Assembly: GCA_910574455.1 (NCBI GenBank)
Contig: CAJSYZ010000005.1
Coordinates: 2,170,001-2,234,000 of the forward strand
Length of the DNA: 64,000 nt
Direction: 5' to 3'
Source of the DNA: Trichaptum fuscoviolaceum
Taxonomy: Eukaryota; Basidiomycota; Agaricomycetes; Hymenochaetales; Trichaptaceae
A program made the translations under genes and the position numbers. Below are positions 44,001 to 57,300 of this stretch, one piece after another; position 1 is the first letter of the stretch, and every line of letters starts with the position of its first letter. Under the pieces are notes generated by a model. That model ran no database searches. It was not told where the DNA came from and saw only the letters and a program-made list of their open reading frames with translations.

Positions 44001-46070
44001 CTACTGCTGACCATCAGGCTTCAACGAGCTACGCCCTGCCCTTAGAATTTCATCTGTCGACAATAGATTCACTGCGATAACAGAACTAAAAGAAGAATGA
44101 AGTCAATACTGGAGTCCAATCTTGGTAACAAGGGAATAGAACGTACCATGATTGTAGCATTTGACGCTTGACGCGATAATTGTCCCAAATACCTTCAATA
44201 GTCGGGTCGAAAGGCTCTCCAGATTGTAGATCCAGACCGACAATGCCGCCCTCAGCAGCTTCATCCTGCAGTGCAACGACAACATCCTGAACATCAAAGC
44301 CACCGTTCTGCGCAAGCGTCTTCGGGATAACGAGAAGCGCATCTGCATAAGACTGGACTCCCATCTTGACGCGACCTTTCGCAGACTTCTTCACAGTCCC
44401 ACTTAGGTGTTGTGCACACGCGACCTCGAAGGCGCCTGCGCCGGGAACGAGGCTGTTGTCCTCGAGCGCATTCTTGACCGAGCGTAATCCATCTCGAAGA
44501 GCGTCGTTGATTTGCGTCATGATGTAGGCGTTCGGTCCCTTAATGAGCAGTGTCACGCTTTTCGGCTCCCGAACCTCCTCCACGAACGTGTACTTCTCCT
44601 CACCCAAGGTTTGCTCATACACGAGCCCAGCCCAGCCGAGAATATCAGGACTCAGGTCATCCACAGAGTTCTGCGCTACACCTCCACAGACAAGTTGCAG
44701 CCTTCATAGGCAGTGGAGGAAGAAAGATCAGCTGGCACGTTTACAGGTAGTCGATAATCAACACATGACTGACCGTTCCATGTTTCGCCGCTTAGCTCTG
44801 CGAAGGGCGAGAATTCCATTCTTTGCTAGAACATCCAGACTGAGTGGATCAATTCCCTTTTGGTTGATAATCACGAAGTTTTTGCTCTTCCCCTTAGCAT
44901 CCACCGCCTGATCGCAAACAATGTTCTTCAGCTCCACGATCTTTTTGAGCTTAGCGTCAACAAACTTCCGCTCCGACTCAACCAGCTTTTCGCGTTGCTC
45001 TGCAGAAGAATAGAAGAAGCCCGAGTTTACTTCTCTGGAAGGGGGGATTAGAACCGTGAGTGAAATTTGCCGACATGAAGGATTACGGTGTGCCTACGTC
45101 TTCTCATATTCCAAGCTGACATTTAAGGTGAGGATATATGCGTTCTCGACGCGTTTTGGCATATCAGGGTGGCGAGCACCGTGATCGAGCACAAGTCCGC
45201 GGATTAGTTGCGTCTCCTGAGCAGTCCGATGCTGCATTTTCATGATCTCAACCATATGCAGGTCAATAGGTTCTCTCCATGTGTCTGAGTGGTATGTTAA
45301 CATGAAGATCATACACGTAAGAGTGATACACCTCACCTTTTGAGCCGGGAGGAGGAGGAGGGGGGCGGATAGCAAGAACAGCATCGACTACGTCTGCAGC
45401 AAGTTTGGCTGCTAACGAAGCTTGGAGTTTCGTTGACAAAGATGTCTTCGCGACATTAATGAGAGTCGCGCGGTCCAATTTCGACGCCACTTTGAACTTA
45501 TCGAGGAACTACAGCGAACGTATTAGAACTCGCGCAACCGTGTTTCCAAGTTTAAACAAGCGCACCAGTAATGCCTCTTTCTTAGCAAGATCATAGCCCT
45601 CTGCAATCACAGTAGGATGCACACCCTCCGAGATATACCGGTCCGCCTGCTTCAAAAGCTCGCCAACAAGAAGTACAACAGATGTCGTCCCATCGCCGCA
45701 CTGTTCGTCTTGGGCAACGGCTGTTCGCGCGATCATGGCTGCTGTAGGGTTTTGTATTTGCATCTCAGACAGTAAGACCTTGCCATCTTTTGTCATTTTT
45801 ATCTGCCCTGAACCGTCGACAAGCATTTTGAGCGTTCCTCTAGGGCCTACAGTACTCTCAGCGCGTTGATCTCCCGTAGTGAGTATTTTTATCAAACATA
45901 CCTAGGTTACCCTTCACCACGCTCGCGAGACCCATTGCACCATTAGTATTCACCTGTTGCAAACTGCATTAGAAAACTGCTTGATAATAGATCTTAAAGC
46001 ACACCTGAAGGGCAGCGGCGCGTCGCACACTCTCCGCCTTTGGATTTATGAGCTCTATGCTGCTCGACAT
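44001..46070 (-). CDS. CCT6: TCP-1 chaperonin subunit zeta (CCT6)
   Basis: Multi-exon minus-strand gene from [21 protein letters not shown] (start 46070) to [10 protein letters not shown] (stop 44001). It has the ATP-binding TKDGKVLL and [95 protein letters not shown] and [16 protein letters not shown] are near-identical to known CCT6 proteins. [17 protein letters not shown] and [19 protein letters not shown] complete the chain. CCT6 is one of eight subunits of the cytosolic folding chamber for actin and tubulin. It is convergent with the FKBP (298 bp apart) and divergent from the dehydrogenase (257 bp apart). Confidence 0.96.
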
Positions 46071-46327
46071 TTTCGAGTGTAGAACGTTGCGAGTATGCTG
46101 TCTAATAATCCGCGCGTCGTTCACAAGAATCTTTGAAGTTCATCGGCAACACCCGGCACCGACCGTGACGCAGACCTCAGGGTTCGAGTTTACCATAAAA
46201 TGTTACCGGCTACATTACGCCCGTGCTACCGAAGCTGGCACTTTACAGAATGATTCTTATTTATTAGGGACCATCCGTACCTTGACTGCCGACCCCAACA
46301 TCCCCCTTCTCTCAGAAAGCCTGAAAC

Positions 46328-47758
46328 ATGTCTGCGAACGTGAAGAAAGCTGCTAATGGCGATGCCTATGAAAAGACCCTTGCTCGCCTCGAGAGCATAA
46401 AGTCCCACTTCAAGAACAGCCAGGGGAGCGGCAAGTTGAAGGACAAGGTGTGCGTTATTACTGGAGTCGGCTCGTTGAAGGGAATTGGGTGAGTGTTACA
46501 CAGCAGTAAGCACTGATACTGAATGCTGAAACGTTCCTTTAGACGCGCAAGTGCCCTACTTTATGCTCGTGAAGGTATGAACCTTCGCCCAAAGACACTC
46601 CTTGAACGTTCATTCAACTTCACGTTCATGCAGGAGCGAAGCACCTATACCTCTTGGATTATAACGGAGATAACCTTCCTGAATTGAAGGATACTATTGA
46701 GACATCGTACCCAGGTGTCAAGGTTACCGTTCTTCAGGCCGACGCAGCTGATGAGAAGGCAATTGCCGGCATATGCAAGCAAGCCCTGGATGAAGAGGGC
46801 AGGTTGGACGTCTTCTTCGCTAATGTTCGCACTAACTCTGTCCTCTTTATTGAGTACTAACATCCACGCAATAGGCAGGTGTAGCAACGATTGACCATTT
46901 CAAAGATGTTTCAGTGGAAACATTCAATAATACTATGCGAGTTAACGCTCTTTCGTAAGTCCGCTCAGAAACAAACAGGCTATGCTCTGTCTCTGACCTG
47001 TGTTCAATTAATTAGTGTATTCTTGGCGATTAAATATGCATCTGCTGCAATGCTCAAAACGAATGCTTCAAGGGGTAAAACTGAAAGCGGCGGAAGTATC
47101 ATTCTCACAGCATCCGGTGAGTACACTCTCAATGAGATGGCGTATTTGTTCTAACTTTGTACGTTCAAGTTGCCGGTATCAGATCCGGAGCTGGTTCACT
47201 TGACTGTGAGTGCATTAAGTACTTGGCTTACTGCAACAAATTTCTCATGGGACCTTCCTTCTCTTGTAGATTCCGCCAGCAAATCAGCGTAAGCCCTCTT
47301 ACGGCGTCTTCCTTTCATCAAACTCACTGTTCCCCATATAGTGTCAATAGCATGGCGCAAACAGCCGCGTACCAACTGGCGCGAACCAATATCCGCGTGA
47401 ACTCAATCTGTCCCGGACTCATCGAGACAGGCATGACCACTCTCACGTTCGACTATGCTCGGAAGAGGGGAACAGCCTCGAAGATAGGCCAGCTAAACCC
47501 ACTGGGCCGCTATGCAATTGCAGAAGGTAGACTACATTATTTGAATATCCGATGTTCGTATTCGCTGAGAAATTTGTTTTAGAAATTGGTGCGGTTGCCC
47601 TGTTCCTGGCGTCAGGTGTGTGATTTATAGTATAATTTATCCAAAGGCGGTTGCTGATGAGCATGACAGATGACTCGAGTTATGTCAATGCTCAAAACAT
47701 AGCTGTTGACGGAGGGCTCTCTGGCTCGCATCCGGTAGTGCCGGGAAAGCTGGCGTAG
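46328..47758 (+). CDS. Short-chain dehydrogenase/reductase
   Basis: Eleven exons starting at 46328 and ending at 47758 join to 308 residues: 46328-46488, 46543-46574, 46634-46824, 46875-46954, 47016-47116, 47170-47205, 47270-47288, 47342-47526, 47583-47615 and 47670-47758, with ten shown here and counted as clear. The Rossmann motif is [10 protein letters not shown], then LYLLDYNGD, then the NAGVA motif, [35 protein letters not shown] (catalytic S-Y-x3-K), [18 protein letters not shown] and DGGLSG near the end. This is a classical NAD(P)H-dependent oxidoreductase. Substrate unknown. Exon 7 codes only eight residues around the catalytic YSASK. It shares a 257 bp divergent promoter with CCT6. 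Confidence 0.9.
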
Positions 47759-49800
47759 ATTAAACATTGTTACTGATTGCTGGGAACGGAATGTATTATA
47801 TATTTCGCATTCAATTGATCGTGTGCCTTCTTGGAAATATTTAAAAGTCTGCATTGCATCATGATATTTACCTACACCTGAAGAACACAAGCCTCAGCTT
47901 CTGTGCAGAACCACGACAATATACAGCTTAAATATTAAAATAAAGAATGATGAACAGAATTTTGGGCGAAACGGAAGTCTTTCGTTGAGCTCGTCGCAAA
48001 CAGTAATGTGTTGCCGAGGCGCGGCGACTTGGATATGCGGGTAGAGTTACGACACTGCACTGTTGTTTACGTAGATCGAAGGCTGGTGTCACTGCCATTC
48101 TTCACACAAACACGGCGCTTCGCAAGGCCCAATTAGCTGTTCCTGCTCTCCTTTCAACTAATACGACGTCCTACTGTTCTCGAGCCCTCTCCGCGACATT
48201 TTCTCTGGCTTCAAGTTGCGCGAAGGAGGTCTTCTGCTGGCGACCCAGCATAAATTGCGCTTCGGAAGGCCCAATATTCAGGGTCCGAGCTCGGAAGCGG
48301 AACCAAATAATCAATCAATTATATTCACGGAAGCAAATTGGTATGCCCACCTTGTCTGTAACGTCTCCCCCTTGCAGAGATGTTCGCGAATAGAGTTGAT
48401 ATGCTGAAACTATTTCGTTTACTAGTAAACTATGAATGATGGGAAGGTACGAGGGCGCAAACCATCGTCTTCGAAGCCCACCGCTGCTCGAAAGTCGGTT
48501 CTCGTGACTAGAATTCGAGACGTGGTTCAACGCTAGTTGAGCAAGAAGCACATAAGAAAAGAGATACACTCACCATCTTCGTGTCTCCGCCGACATCATC
48601 CTTCTTTGTGACCCTGAGACAGACTGCTAGTGAGCAATGAACTCAACAGATATAGAGACCATTGGTGCCACAGTCTTAAGTTCGCCACTCCGTAAAGCTT
48701 GTGAATGGACGAAATGGATTTGACGCTCAGGATTGCCTTGAATCGAGCCCAGGGCAGTCGTTGCGTAGCTACACCTAGCTATTGCCTCATGTTCTGCGTC
48801 GAGCTTATCCACCACTTCCTTTTGTCGATAACGACGGGCGTATTTCGAAGGCGATTTCTCTCCTTCAGATGTTCTTCACCCTCTAGCTGACCCTTTGCAA
48901 CTCCTTTGTCGTTTCGTTTCACAGACTTAGGCCTCGGACCATGTGGATACATACATCTTTCGCGAGCAATCAAGGAACCTGAATTCCATCTGCAAGCATC
49001 ATTCTGAAAGACAACAGTATATCAAAGCAGCCATACATCAGTGGCATTCGATTATGAACTATATCGACGACGAGCAAACGTACTCAAGCCAGACTAAGCA
49101 AACAGTGGACGTCTGTCAAACGTCCACTCCCATGGTACGTAATATCCTATCGGATTTGAGCTGGCAAGGCCCCCTCTGACATTACGATTAACATGGCAGG
49201 GACGTTGACAGAGTGTCCAGCGTCTCTTCGTCGTGCAAGTCGAGAGCAAAGAAATTCGAGGAGAAAATGGAAGAAGAGCAAGTGAAAGGTAAGAAAGAGC
49301 AAAACTGTCTGCTTCTGGCCTTGCTAGTGACTCGGCACGGGAAATCTCAGGAGCCTTCCGACTCCAGGGACCCACAGAGCTCGTTCCCGAAGTCCTCCAA
49401 CCGACTGTAACCAATAACATCATCCATTGACTTATCATAATGGAAGAATATCATCTATCTCCCTCGGGATGAGATTACGGCTCTCGATAAGTAGAGCCTG
49501 CGAGAGGTTTCCGACCGTCGGACCCAATCATTGCGACAAGGGCTAGGCTCGCCTCTTCAAGATCAAGTAGCCCTAGCTTCATATGAAGCACCAGCATCGC
49601 TCACCTTGATAATTACCCAAGGCCTAGGAAGAACGAGCTGAAGGCGGGCGTTTTCATACTCGACGAAGCCCTTGGAAAATTCAACTCAGCCTCAACACCC
49701 TGGTTTTATACTTGGTGTCAGAAGCCCGACCTTCTGTTCGGAAAGACGCAGCGAAACGTGCATCACTGATCAAGATTCGATGAAAGAAAATTTTGACCTC
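47759..49800. other. Left part of a gene-poor region
   Basis: No gene I can support. GCTTCG-AAGGCCCAAT occurs twice (about 48117 and 48259). On the minus strand 48627-48870 reads a coding-like stretch (KYARRYRQKEVVDKLDAEHE, then ATTALGSIQGNPERQIHF) that ends at a stop at 48627 and has no visible start or partner exon. It may be an exon of an unknown gene or a relic. Confidence 0.35.
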
Positions 49801-49825
49801 GCTCTCATTCAATAAACACGCTGGT

Positions 49826-50680
49826 ACTTCGCGATCTTGGATGCAGTGCCTGCCTCTTGTGCTCAAGATGCTCCATTGCAACAGGCATTCTTCCGACATT
49901 GGTAGTTGCTTTTACCGATTGACAGGATCGGTCCTCATGGTCGAATTACTGAAGCCACGGATGGGTTACAGGAGAAAGTCAGGAGATCCATGGCGACCCT
50001 TGAATCGATAAATTGCGATATTTATCAAACTGCACCGTGGAGGTTTTGAAGGGAGGCCGTCCCGGATTCATCAGCTGAGACCCACCACTTCCTCGCGGCT
50101 GCATTTTGGCTATGGACGCGCACACTGGCAGGGTTAATTCCACCAATTAAACATCGCGCAACTCGCCAGCTTGTAGCATTCTGGCAAGGTAAGCACAAGT
50201 TCACTTCAATTTTCCCTGCCTCATGCCTTGTATTTCAGTATGATGAACTGACAGTGCTCCATACCGCTCACCTCAAGGCTCAAAGAATGTTCCTGAGTTT
50301 CTGACGACCGAACACCTGGACAAAGTCAGATTATCATCGTCGGAAGGGTTTGAGGCACTTACGACCTATTCGCTTCCCAGGATTTCATTGCACTTTCCCT
50401 CGTCGTATTCTTCGTTACGATGCGTATGATACAAGCTGCTCAGATACACTCCCGATTAATTGCATGTTCAAGCTTCACTTGAAGGAGTTCAGACGATCTA
50501 AGCACATCAAGTCTCGAGATTGGAGATACGCGTGTCATTCGTGAGTTCGCGAGGTCATCCGTCTATGAACGTACTGTCCTTCAGGCGCTCTTGCATGCAT
50601 GGAACTGGCTAGTTTATCCAGGACACCAGAATGGTCACAGAACCTCCAATCATCCGAAAGTACTTCTCATATAGATTCAT
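49826..50680 (+). pseudogene. Decayed coding sequence of unknown family
   Basis: A single plus frame from about 49826 reads DAVPASCAQDAPLQQAFFRH, then after a TAG PIDRIGPHGRITEATDGLQE, then after a TGA HHFLAAAFWLWTRTLAGLIP up to a GTAAGC donor at about 50190. After a plausible intron comes NVPEFLTTEHLDKVRLSSSE, then stops. A shifted frame further on reads RVIREFARSSVYERTVLQAL. The composition and repeated in-frame stops and shifts fit a dead gene. I do not recognise the family. It could instead be several short exons of a live gene, but the stops inside otherwise coherent text argue against this. Confidence 0.4.
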
Positions 50681-53600
50681 TACTCTCCGTGTTCGGTCAG
50701 CCTTATTCGCTCACAACACGCCTGACAGGGTATGTTCGGGATTCGCCATTCTATTCATATCACTACTCTGGTCAGGTTCCACATCTCTGCTTTGCAGTGG
50801 TGTCCTCGAGGATGCTCATGCTTCGTAGATGAAACAGCAAAAACTTTGTCCCTTTATTATCCACCGACTTTGAACAAAGGATAGCACGCCTTCAAGTTGC
50901 ACGTTCACGAGTTTCCTTATTATTAAGACTCACCGCTGGCGAAACAGTTGGCCGAGCAGATTGCGGAGTCACCTATATGTTCGGCTACCCGTGTACGTCC
51001 TTTCGGTACGCTTTTAATAGTCAAAGTTTCCTTTTATCCGAATCTGTTCAGTTTTTTTCGTAGGTTTCGTGTAGATACAATCGACTATCTAACTGATTTT
51101 TCGTTGTTCATTGTTACAATTCAGGAAACTCCAATGCCGGATCCGACTCGGTATCGCAAGCGGCCGCACTTTGCCATGACTTTACTGTTTAACAGTCTAT
51201 CCCTCTGAGACCAGAGAGAGCTTCGAAAGCGATATTCAACAGGACTTGCAAGCCAAGTCTATGAATAGCTAGTCCGACCTTGAGCAGACCCTCTTACGCC
51301 AGCCTCCAGATCAATGACTACATCTGTTTCTACTCAATAGTAGATCATGGAGTTACACAGAAGTTTGTGGCAGGTAAACGAACCTCACGAAGATACCATT
51401 CTGATGCTTTCAAGACATGACTCTGACGTGATGTTGTAGTAAACCACACTTGGCTTCAATCGGTAAGAGAGGGGCCATTTGAGCGGTAATACTGGAGATT
51501 TGCGAAAGATAGAACAACGAAAGGCATGAACAACATTGTTTATGGGTGTCGAATTACCTGATATGATCTCCAATCACTGCTATACACTCTGAGCCGGGAC
51601 GACGCAGGCTCCTGTAGGCTAATGATAAAGTTTATTGAAATCGCTTGTGACAAATAGATAGACTTCAGATCTCATGAAACACCTTAAGCTTTTCATCTCA
51701 AACTCGTAAGGAAATCCAAAAATGACTTACAACCTTTGGTAGTAGTAAAAGCACAGCTAGCCAAGATCAAGCGCCATAAACATGGATGTCCTTCCTGCAG
51801 CAGCTAGGCCATATAGACAAATTTGCCCCGAAAATACAGCGGTGCTGACTCCGTAGAGCTTCGACGGGCAATTGAGCGGGGACCTAGTAGTAAGTTTGAG
51901 TTTACCAAGAAGCGGTGATCGCACATAGAAGCTTTACGTGAAGCAACGTCAAGGCTACTACTACTACTAGTAGTAATGGGTAGCCTGCCGACGTCCATTA
52001 CCCTTGCTCACTGAAAGCTGCTGAAAGATGGGCGATGTTCAACGGAAGCAGGATGCTAGTCTCTGGCGCATGTTTGAGTAAGTCTTCCAGTGACATTGGA
52101 TGCAGCATAACTTACGTTGTGTTGAAGGACCTCAGGACTAGTCGATAACAAGCGATATTTTTGTTATCAACATCATGCTTGTCCTTCACGCTCAAACTAG
52201 TGAGAGAGCGACGATACTAAATCCTCACTTGCTCGTCGTCTCAAGTGGGAAAACACTGAGAGGGTTGACCTCGGGATCTGCACAAAGATTCGGCAGAAAT
52301 CTAGGATAAGAAACCGCCACATGTCGATATATAACATACAAGAACGTTTCTTGGTGACGAACGAATGTATGACATCCTGTATACATGTCTTCGTGGCGAA
52401 GCTCAGCGAACAAGTAACTTTTCAACAGGTGCACCCACTCACTGGCACAGGGTTGTTGGCTACACCTGATGGTCCTCTTAGCACCTGGGCGTCTTTCCCC
52501 TTATGTGGATGTCCGACTTTAAAGACAAGCCAGGACCATAGGCGTCCATCGATACATGTTTTGGTCGAAGGAATGAAGTTAGCTGGCTCGTTCCGCGACT
52601 ATACATCGGTAGTTCGGTGGCACTACCAGCAGTAGCGTTCCTGCCAAAGACTTGAACGTTAGTTGGAGATGAAAGTTGGGTAGATATGCTTCATGGAAGA
52701 CTCACGGAGGAAGATGTATATTCCGCAGCAGTAGCGGGCTGGCCAACGAGAAGCTACACCCCTCCGTGGTCTGGCTTCTAGCACAGGGACCGTGGCGATT
52801 TTTTATCGATGAACCACTGTTAGGGCGGCTCAGTGGAATATAGGCTCGAAATGCCTGCGACGCCGATATGGACAGCAAACAGAGAGCTAGCCACCTGACA
52901 CCTATCCACCGCCCGATGTCTTGAAATTAGACGGTGCGGGGAAGGGGAACAACAGACTGCAGTCGGGCGCATGCATTCTATCTCTTGAAGAAAAAAAGAT
53001 TGAATCTGGTACTTGTGTACCGTAGGAGTGAGGGGGCCATAACCCTGGCACCAAGTTTGGCGCGGCGAATCGCCAGTGCATGCGGCTGACTGTCTGTTTA
53101 CAGAGACTGCCACCATCATAATAGCTTCCGCGAATATGTATCTCTCATTTACCGAAGATTCTAATATGAATCTGTAACTCTGGGTGAGTGTTAATGTCTT
53201 ACCTTCAGCTTGTGGTAGTTCTCAAATAGACCAGCCGTGTTGTCAGTGCCTTGTGATACCCTGAATCCTTGTCGAACAAGGAACTCAGTCAAGAAGGTTG
53301 AATGGCTCCCCCCAGCCTCCCACTAGTCCCCTCTCGACTCATGCAATTTTTCCATGTCGATGAAGATGAAGATTAAATGATGCCCCTGCCTCAGGTGGAA
53401 ATCTCGTTAGCGGGGAAATGGTCAGGGTCTCAAGAACCTGCAGTGAAGGCGTTTTGGCATCAGATAAACGGTACACGGATTCCCGTGAACGCTATCGATA
53501 AGCCTGACGGTCTGTGACTTGGTCATCTTCTTGTTAACTCAGCTATGCAGTCCGACAGATGGTGGCTGACCATGGCAAATTGGCAGCCTCATGTCCGCGC

Positions 53601-54341
53601 CTAATTCTTGCTGTCGGAGAGGTGGGATCTGCCTCATCTTACCGGCCAGGACGAGCAATGACTGGTGTCGCTTCGAAGGAAGCGCATCTTTACGATATCC
53701 TTGGACTCCTGATGTACACGTTGATGCAACATGCGTTGCTGATATTATTGGTGTAGTACGGTCTCTTTGGAAGTAGCACCCGCTCTATCGTGAGTTGGCA
53801 GTCCTTACGAAGACTGGGCGAGGTTACTCTATAACGTTTAGGTCTAAGCAATTCAACTACAAAGGCAGTGGGGATAAGGTATCCAAGAACTTAAAACATT
53901 CCTGTTACTGAGATCGTGATTTTGCAGACATGTAGATTTAAACAGCGCTGATTTTACATGTATTCGTATCCCCCCCTCCCACTGATGCGAACTCTGTTTG
54001 TTAACCTGAGTCATTAATTAGCCTCTGTCACTTGTAACTGACGGCCATGACCCTAGTCATACAAGTTATTTCCTTGAAGAACCTGGTGCGAAATCTTTCT
54101 CGGATCGTTCACCGAAGAAAAAGCGGCGTGTTCATTCTCTCTTGGACCTCAGTTCAAGTTTTAACTGAAACGAAGATAACATATTGGTAGTATCGCGATT
54201 GGATTACACGTTAGCAAGAACAAATAAGATACAAGTGATCAAAATATATATAATGCAGAGCGGAGTGGACAGATTTACAACCCATAAGATAGCGAAGAAG
54301 CAGTGCTGATGATTGAGAAATAAGTTATAAGTATGCGTGCT
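50681..54341. other. Right part of the gene-poor region
   Basis: About 3.7 kb without a supported gene. A perfect 14-nt palindrome TACTACTAGTAGTA lies at 51962-51975 after a CTA run. Around 53400-53770 the plus strand has short frames with no resemblance to a family I know. From 54000 the sequence is the 3' flank of the SET9 gene. Confidence 0.4.
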
Positions 54342-57300
54342 TTATGCAGAGGAGTCCGATTCCCATCCAGCGTTCACAAATGATGGTGAAGGCCCAGTAG
54401 TTGGCGCAGACAGAAGGAATGCAGAATGCAAAGGACCCAAACTAGGTAAAGGTTCTGAAGGGTCATTAAGTAAGTTTCTGACCTTTAGCATTTCCGCCCC
54501 TCGACCTGGTGGTCTCGGGGCACCCTGAGGAGAAGAATGAATGCTTCCGATGTGAGGAGTAGATAGACGGCTCAGAGGCGAGCCAAACGGCGAGGCCGCA
54601 GGGGAGGGCGTAGAATTGAAGGTAACCTTGCTTTGCAGCAAGTATAACCGCGAATCGGAGGGGCCGGGAAGTATAACGTCCTGCTATACGAGGAGCAACA
54701 GAATGAGCAACGCATAAAAATAGATCAAGTAAAAGAGAAGCGCCTAACCTCTTCCCCAGATGACGCGTCGTAATCATCAAAGATTCTCCGAGGCCTCAAC
54801 ACATTCGAATCTAGCACGTGTACGGAACATAAGGATCCAGAAGATTGGCCCTTGGGGGTGATGCTTTGCTGACTGGGTGAAGACTTGGTTGAGCACACGT
54901 CCTGATGACGACGGCGCGGTGGGGTCCGGGGTTCGCCTAGCTCTTGCGAAACAGTGACCTCATCCTCAGGATCAGCGATGATGAGCGCTGGCGGTGCCCA
55001 TGTTCGCTTCGCTAAGGTCGATGGGTTAGGTTTCGTAATGAGCCCCAGGCCCTTCAGTGTCGACGGACCCGTCTTCTTGGGCGGGAGGGTCAACTCTTCC
55101 ACTTCCTTTGCTTCATCTTCCTCGGAGCTCGGGGGTACTTCCACAGGTTCAGGCGGTACAGTCTGCAGGTTATTGAAATGGCCTTCATCGATATCATTCT
55201 CCGGAGTCGATGGATGATCGTCAGAAGTAGCTTCATTATCAGTGTCATCATCAACCAGAGTGGGAGTACTTTCTGTAGATGCGGAAAGCTGCATCGGACT
55301 GCTTCGCCATCTAGAGACGAGCGTGGGATTGGGTCGATAGTTCAGCAGACCTGTGCGTCTTATTCCACCACCAAGAGGCAAAATGGGTAGAGCAGGCCAG
55401 AAAGTCTTATCTCGTCGATCATCACCATCTTCGTCCATGAAAGGGTTGTGCTCTGGCTCATCGGCGACGACATCTTCGGTGGCTGAACGCCTTCCCCTCC
55501 TCTTCTTAGGAGATAGATCAGCTGGAACGTGAATTTCCTCAGGCTCAGCCTCTGCTGCTCTTTTCCTCCCGGAACGTCGTTGACCTACAATCAGTGAAAT
55601 GCTTTCCCCAGCTTCCACTTTAACCTGAGGTCCGTCTCGTTCTCTGACCTTGAGGCTCGGAAGGCGTGTTCTACCACTGAAATTTGACACATTTCTAGCC
55701 TGCGCGGGAGGCTCAGGCTCAACCTTGCGCTTCTTTGTTGTTCGTTCTTGAACATCTTCTGATTCTTTGTCTCTACTTCGCTTAAGTTGAGCGACTCGCC
55801 ATGCAGCCTTGAGCCTCTGTTCAATAATGGCAGAGTGCGGAAGGGAACTTCTATAATAGTCCGTTGGAGTGTTCTCCCGAGTCGCACCGAGTCCTGACCC
55901 TGGCAAGGGTGTGCGTTGTGGCCACGGGGCATTATAAATAATAAAATGCCGCTTACACCTGTAACAAGTAAGTAAATACAATTAACAACGTTTGAAAGTA
56001 AGATACCCACCTGGCGCAATCCTCTTTAATTTCTTTTGACTTTCCCTTACGCTGTGGAGAAGGTAATTCAAGGGAAGGAAGAGGATTGGAGCAAGTCATG
56101 CAGCACGGTCCGGTAGGGGTTGGCTTTTCGGGGACGAGCGAGGCTTTGTCCTTGCCTCCTCCAGATGCCTTCCCTGTAGCTAAGACAGGGGCAGATCGAC
56201 GGACACGGAGTGAACGGTCATGCAACTTGTCCGACTCATCCTTCTCTTCGACCTTGACAATCACGGAGTCGACGTTCTTTGGCGGTCTCCCGCGTCGCTT
56301 CGGGCCGTTCTGACTAAGAGAGGGAGCAGTCCTTGCAGATCCAGTGGATGTTGCCTTCTCAGTCACGGTCGAACTGGCGTTGCGGGTACGTGATCTAAGA
56401 TTCGGTGTACTCGAACCACTGGGGGACGGAGTCACAAGCTGGTTGCCCCCTAACGAGAGTGGACCTGCTGGAAAAGGTGATGCACTTTGTTGAGACGGGG
56501 TGGAAGCCAAAGACGCCTCCCTCGCCTTCTGACCGCGCGTCGTGATGATTGATTTCGGTACATCAGAATTAGAGCGTTCCGCCGCCTCTCGCTTCATGGT
56601 CGCTAATGAAGGGCGCATTCGTGCAATCAAACCTCGGCGAGGAGCCGATATCGACGTGGGTGAAGAAGTTGTCAGATCAATGATAGCATTTGCTGCTTTC
56701 GTAGGTGTTTTCGGTACATCGTTTGGAGGAATCTCCGATGTTGCAGAGCTTTCTTGTGTTAAGCTGCTCTGTTCTGCCTCCTCTTCGCTTTCCTCGCTCT
56801 CATCCTGTTGCTCTGGTAAGACCAAGTAGACGCCCCGCCTCGTCCTTCGCTCATTCAAATTAACTTCAACCTTTTCTTCAACTGCTTCCTCAGAGGCGCC
56901 TGTTGAAGAATCTGAATCACTGTCATCCTCGTGTTCAGAATCCGAATTTGGAGAACTCGGAGTGTCATTAGCCTGTGGCGCGTAACCGCCACGACCTAAG
57001 CGTTCACAAGTTTCACAAAGACAATGACGGTTGTTCTTTCCGACTAATTGAAGACAGTGTTAGTCCTTTATTATGCGTTATAACGAAGAGCAAGATCGAC
57101 GTACAATAACCATTGCCGTAATGAGCGGTTATCTCCTGACCCGGAGCAATAGGCTTGATAGCTCGGAAAGTGATATAACGGCCGCTGCGAAATAGCTCAC
57201 AATTGTTTTCGCAATCGTGCTATGAAAGGAAATACTAAACATCAGTTTTCGCCCTTTAGCCGGCAGAGTACACCTTCCACTAACATTTACAAAACGAGCA

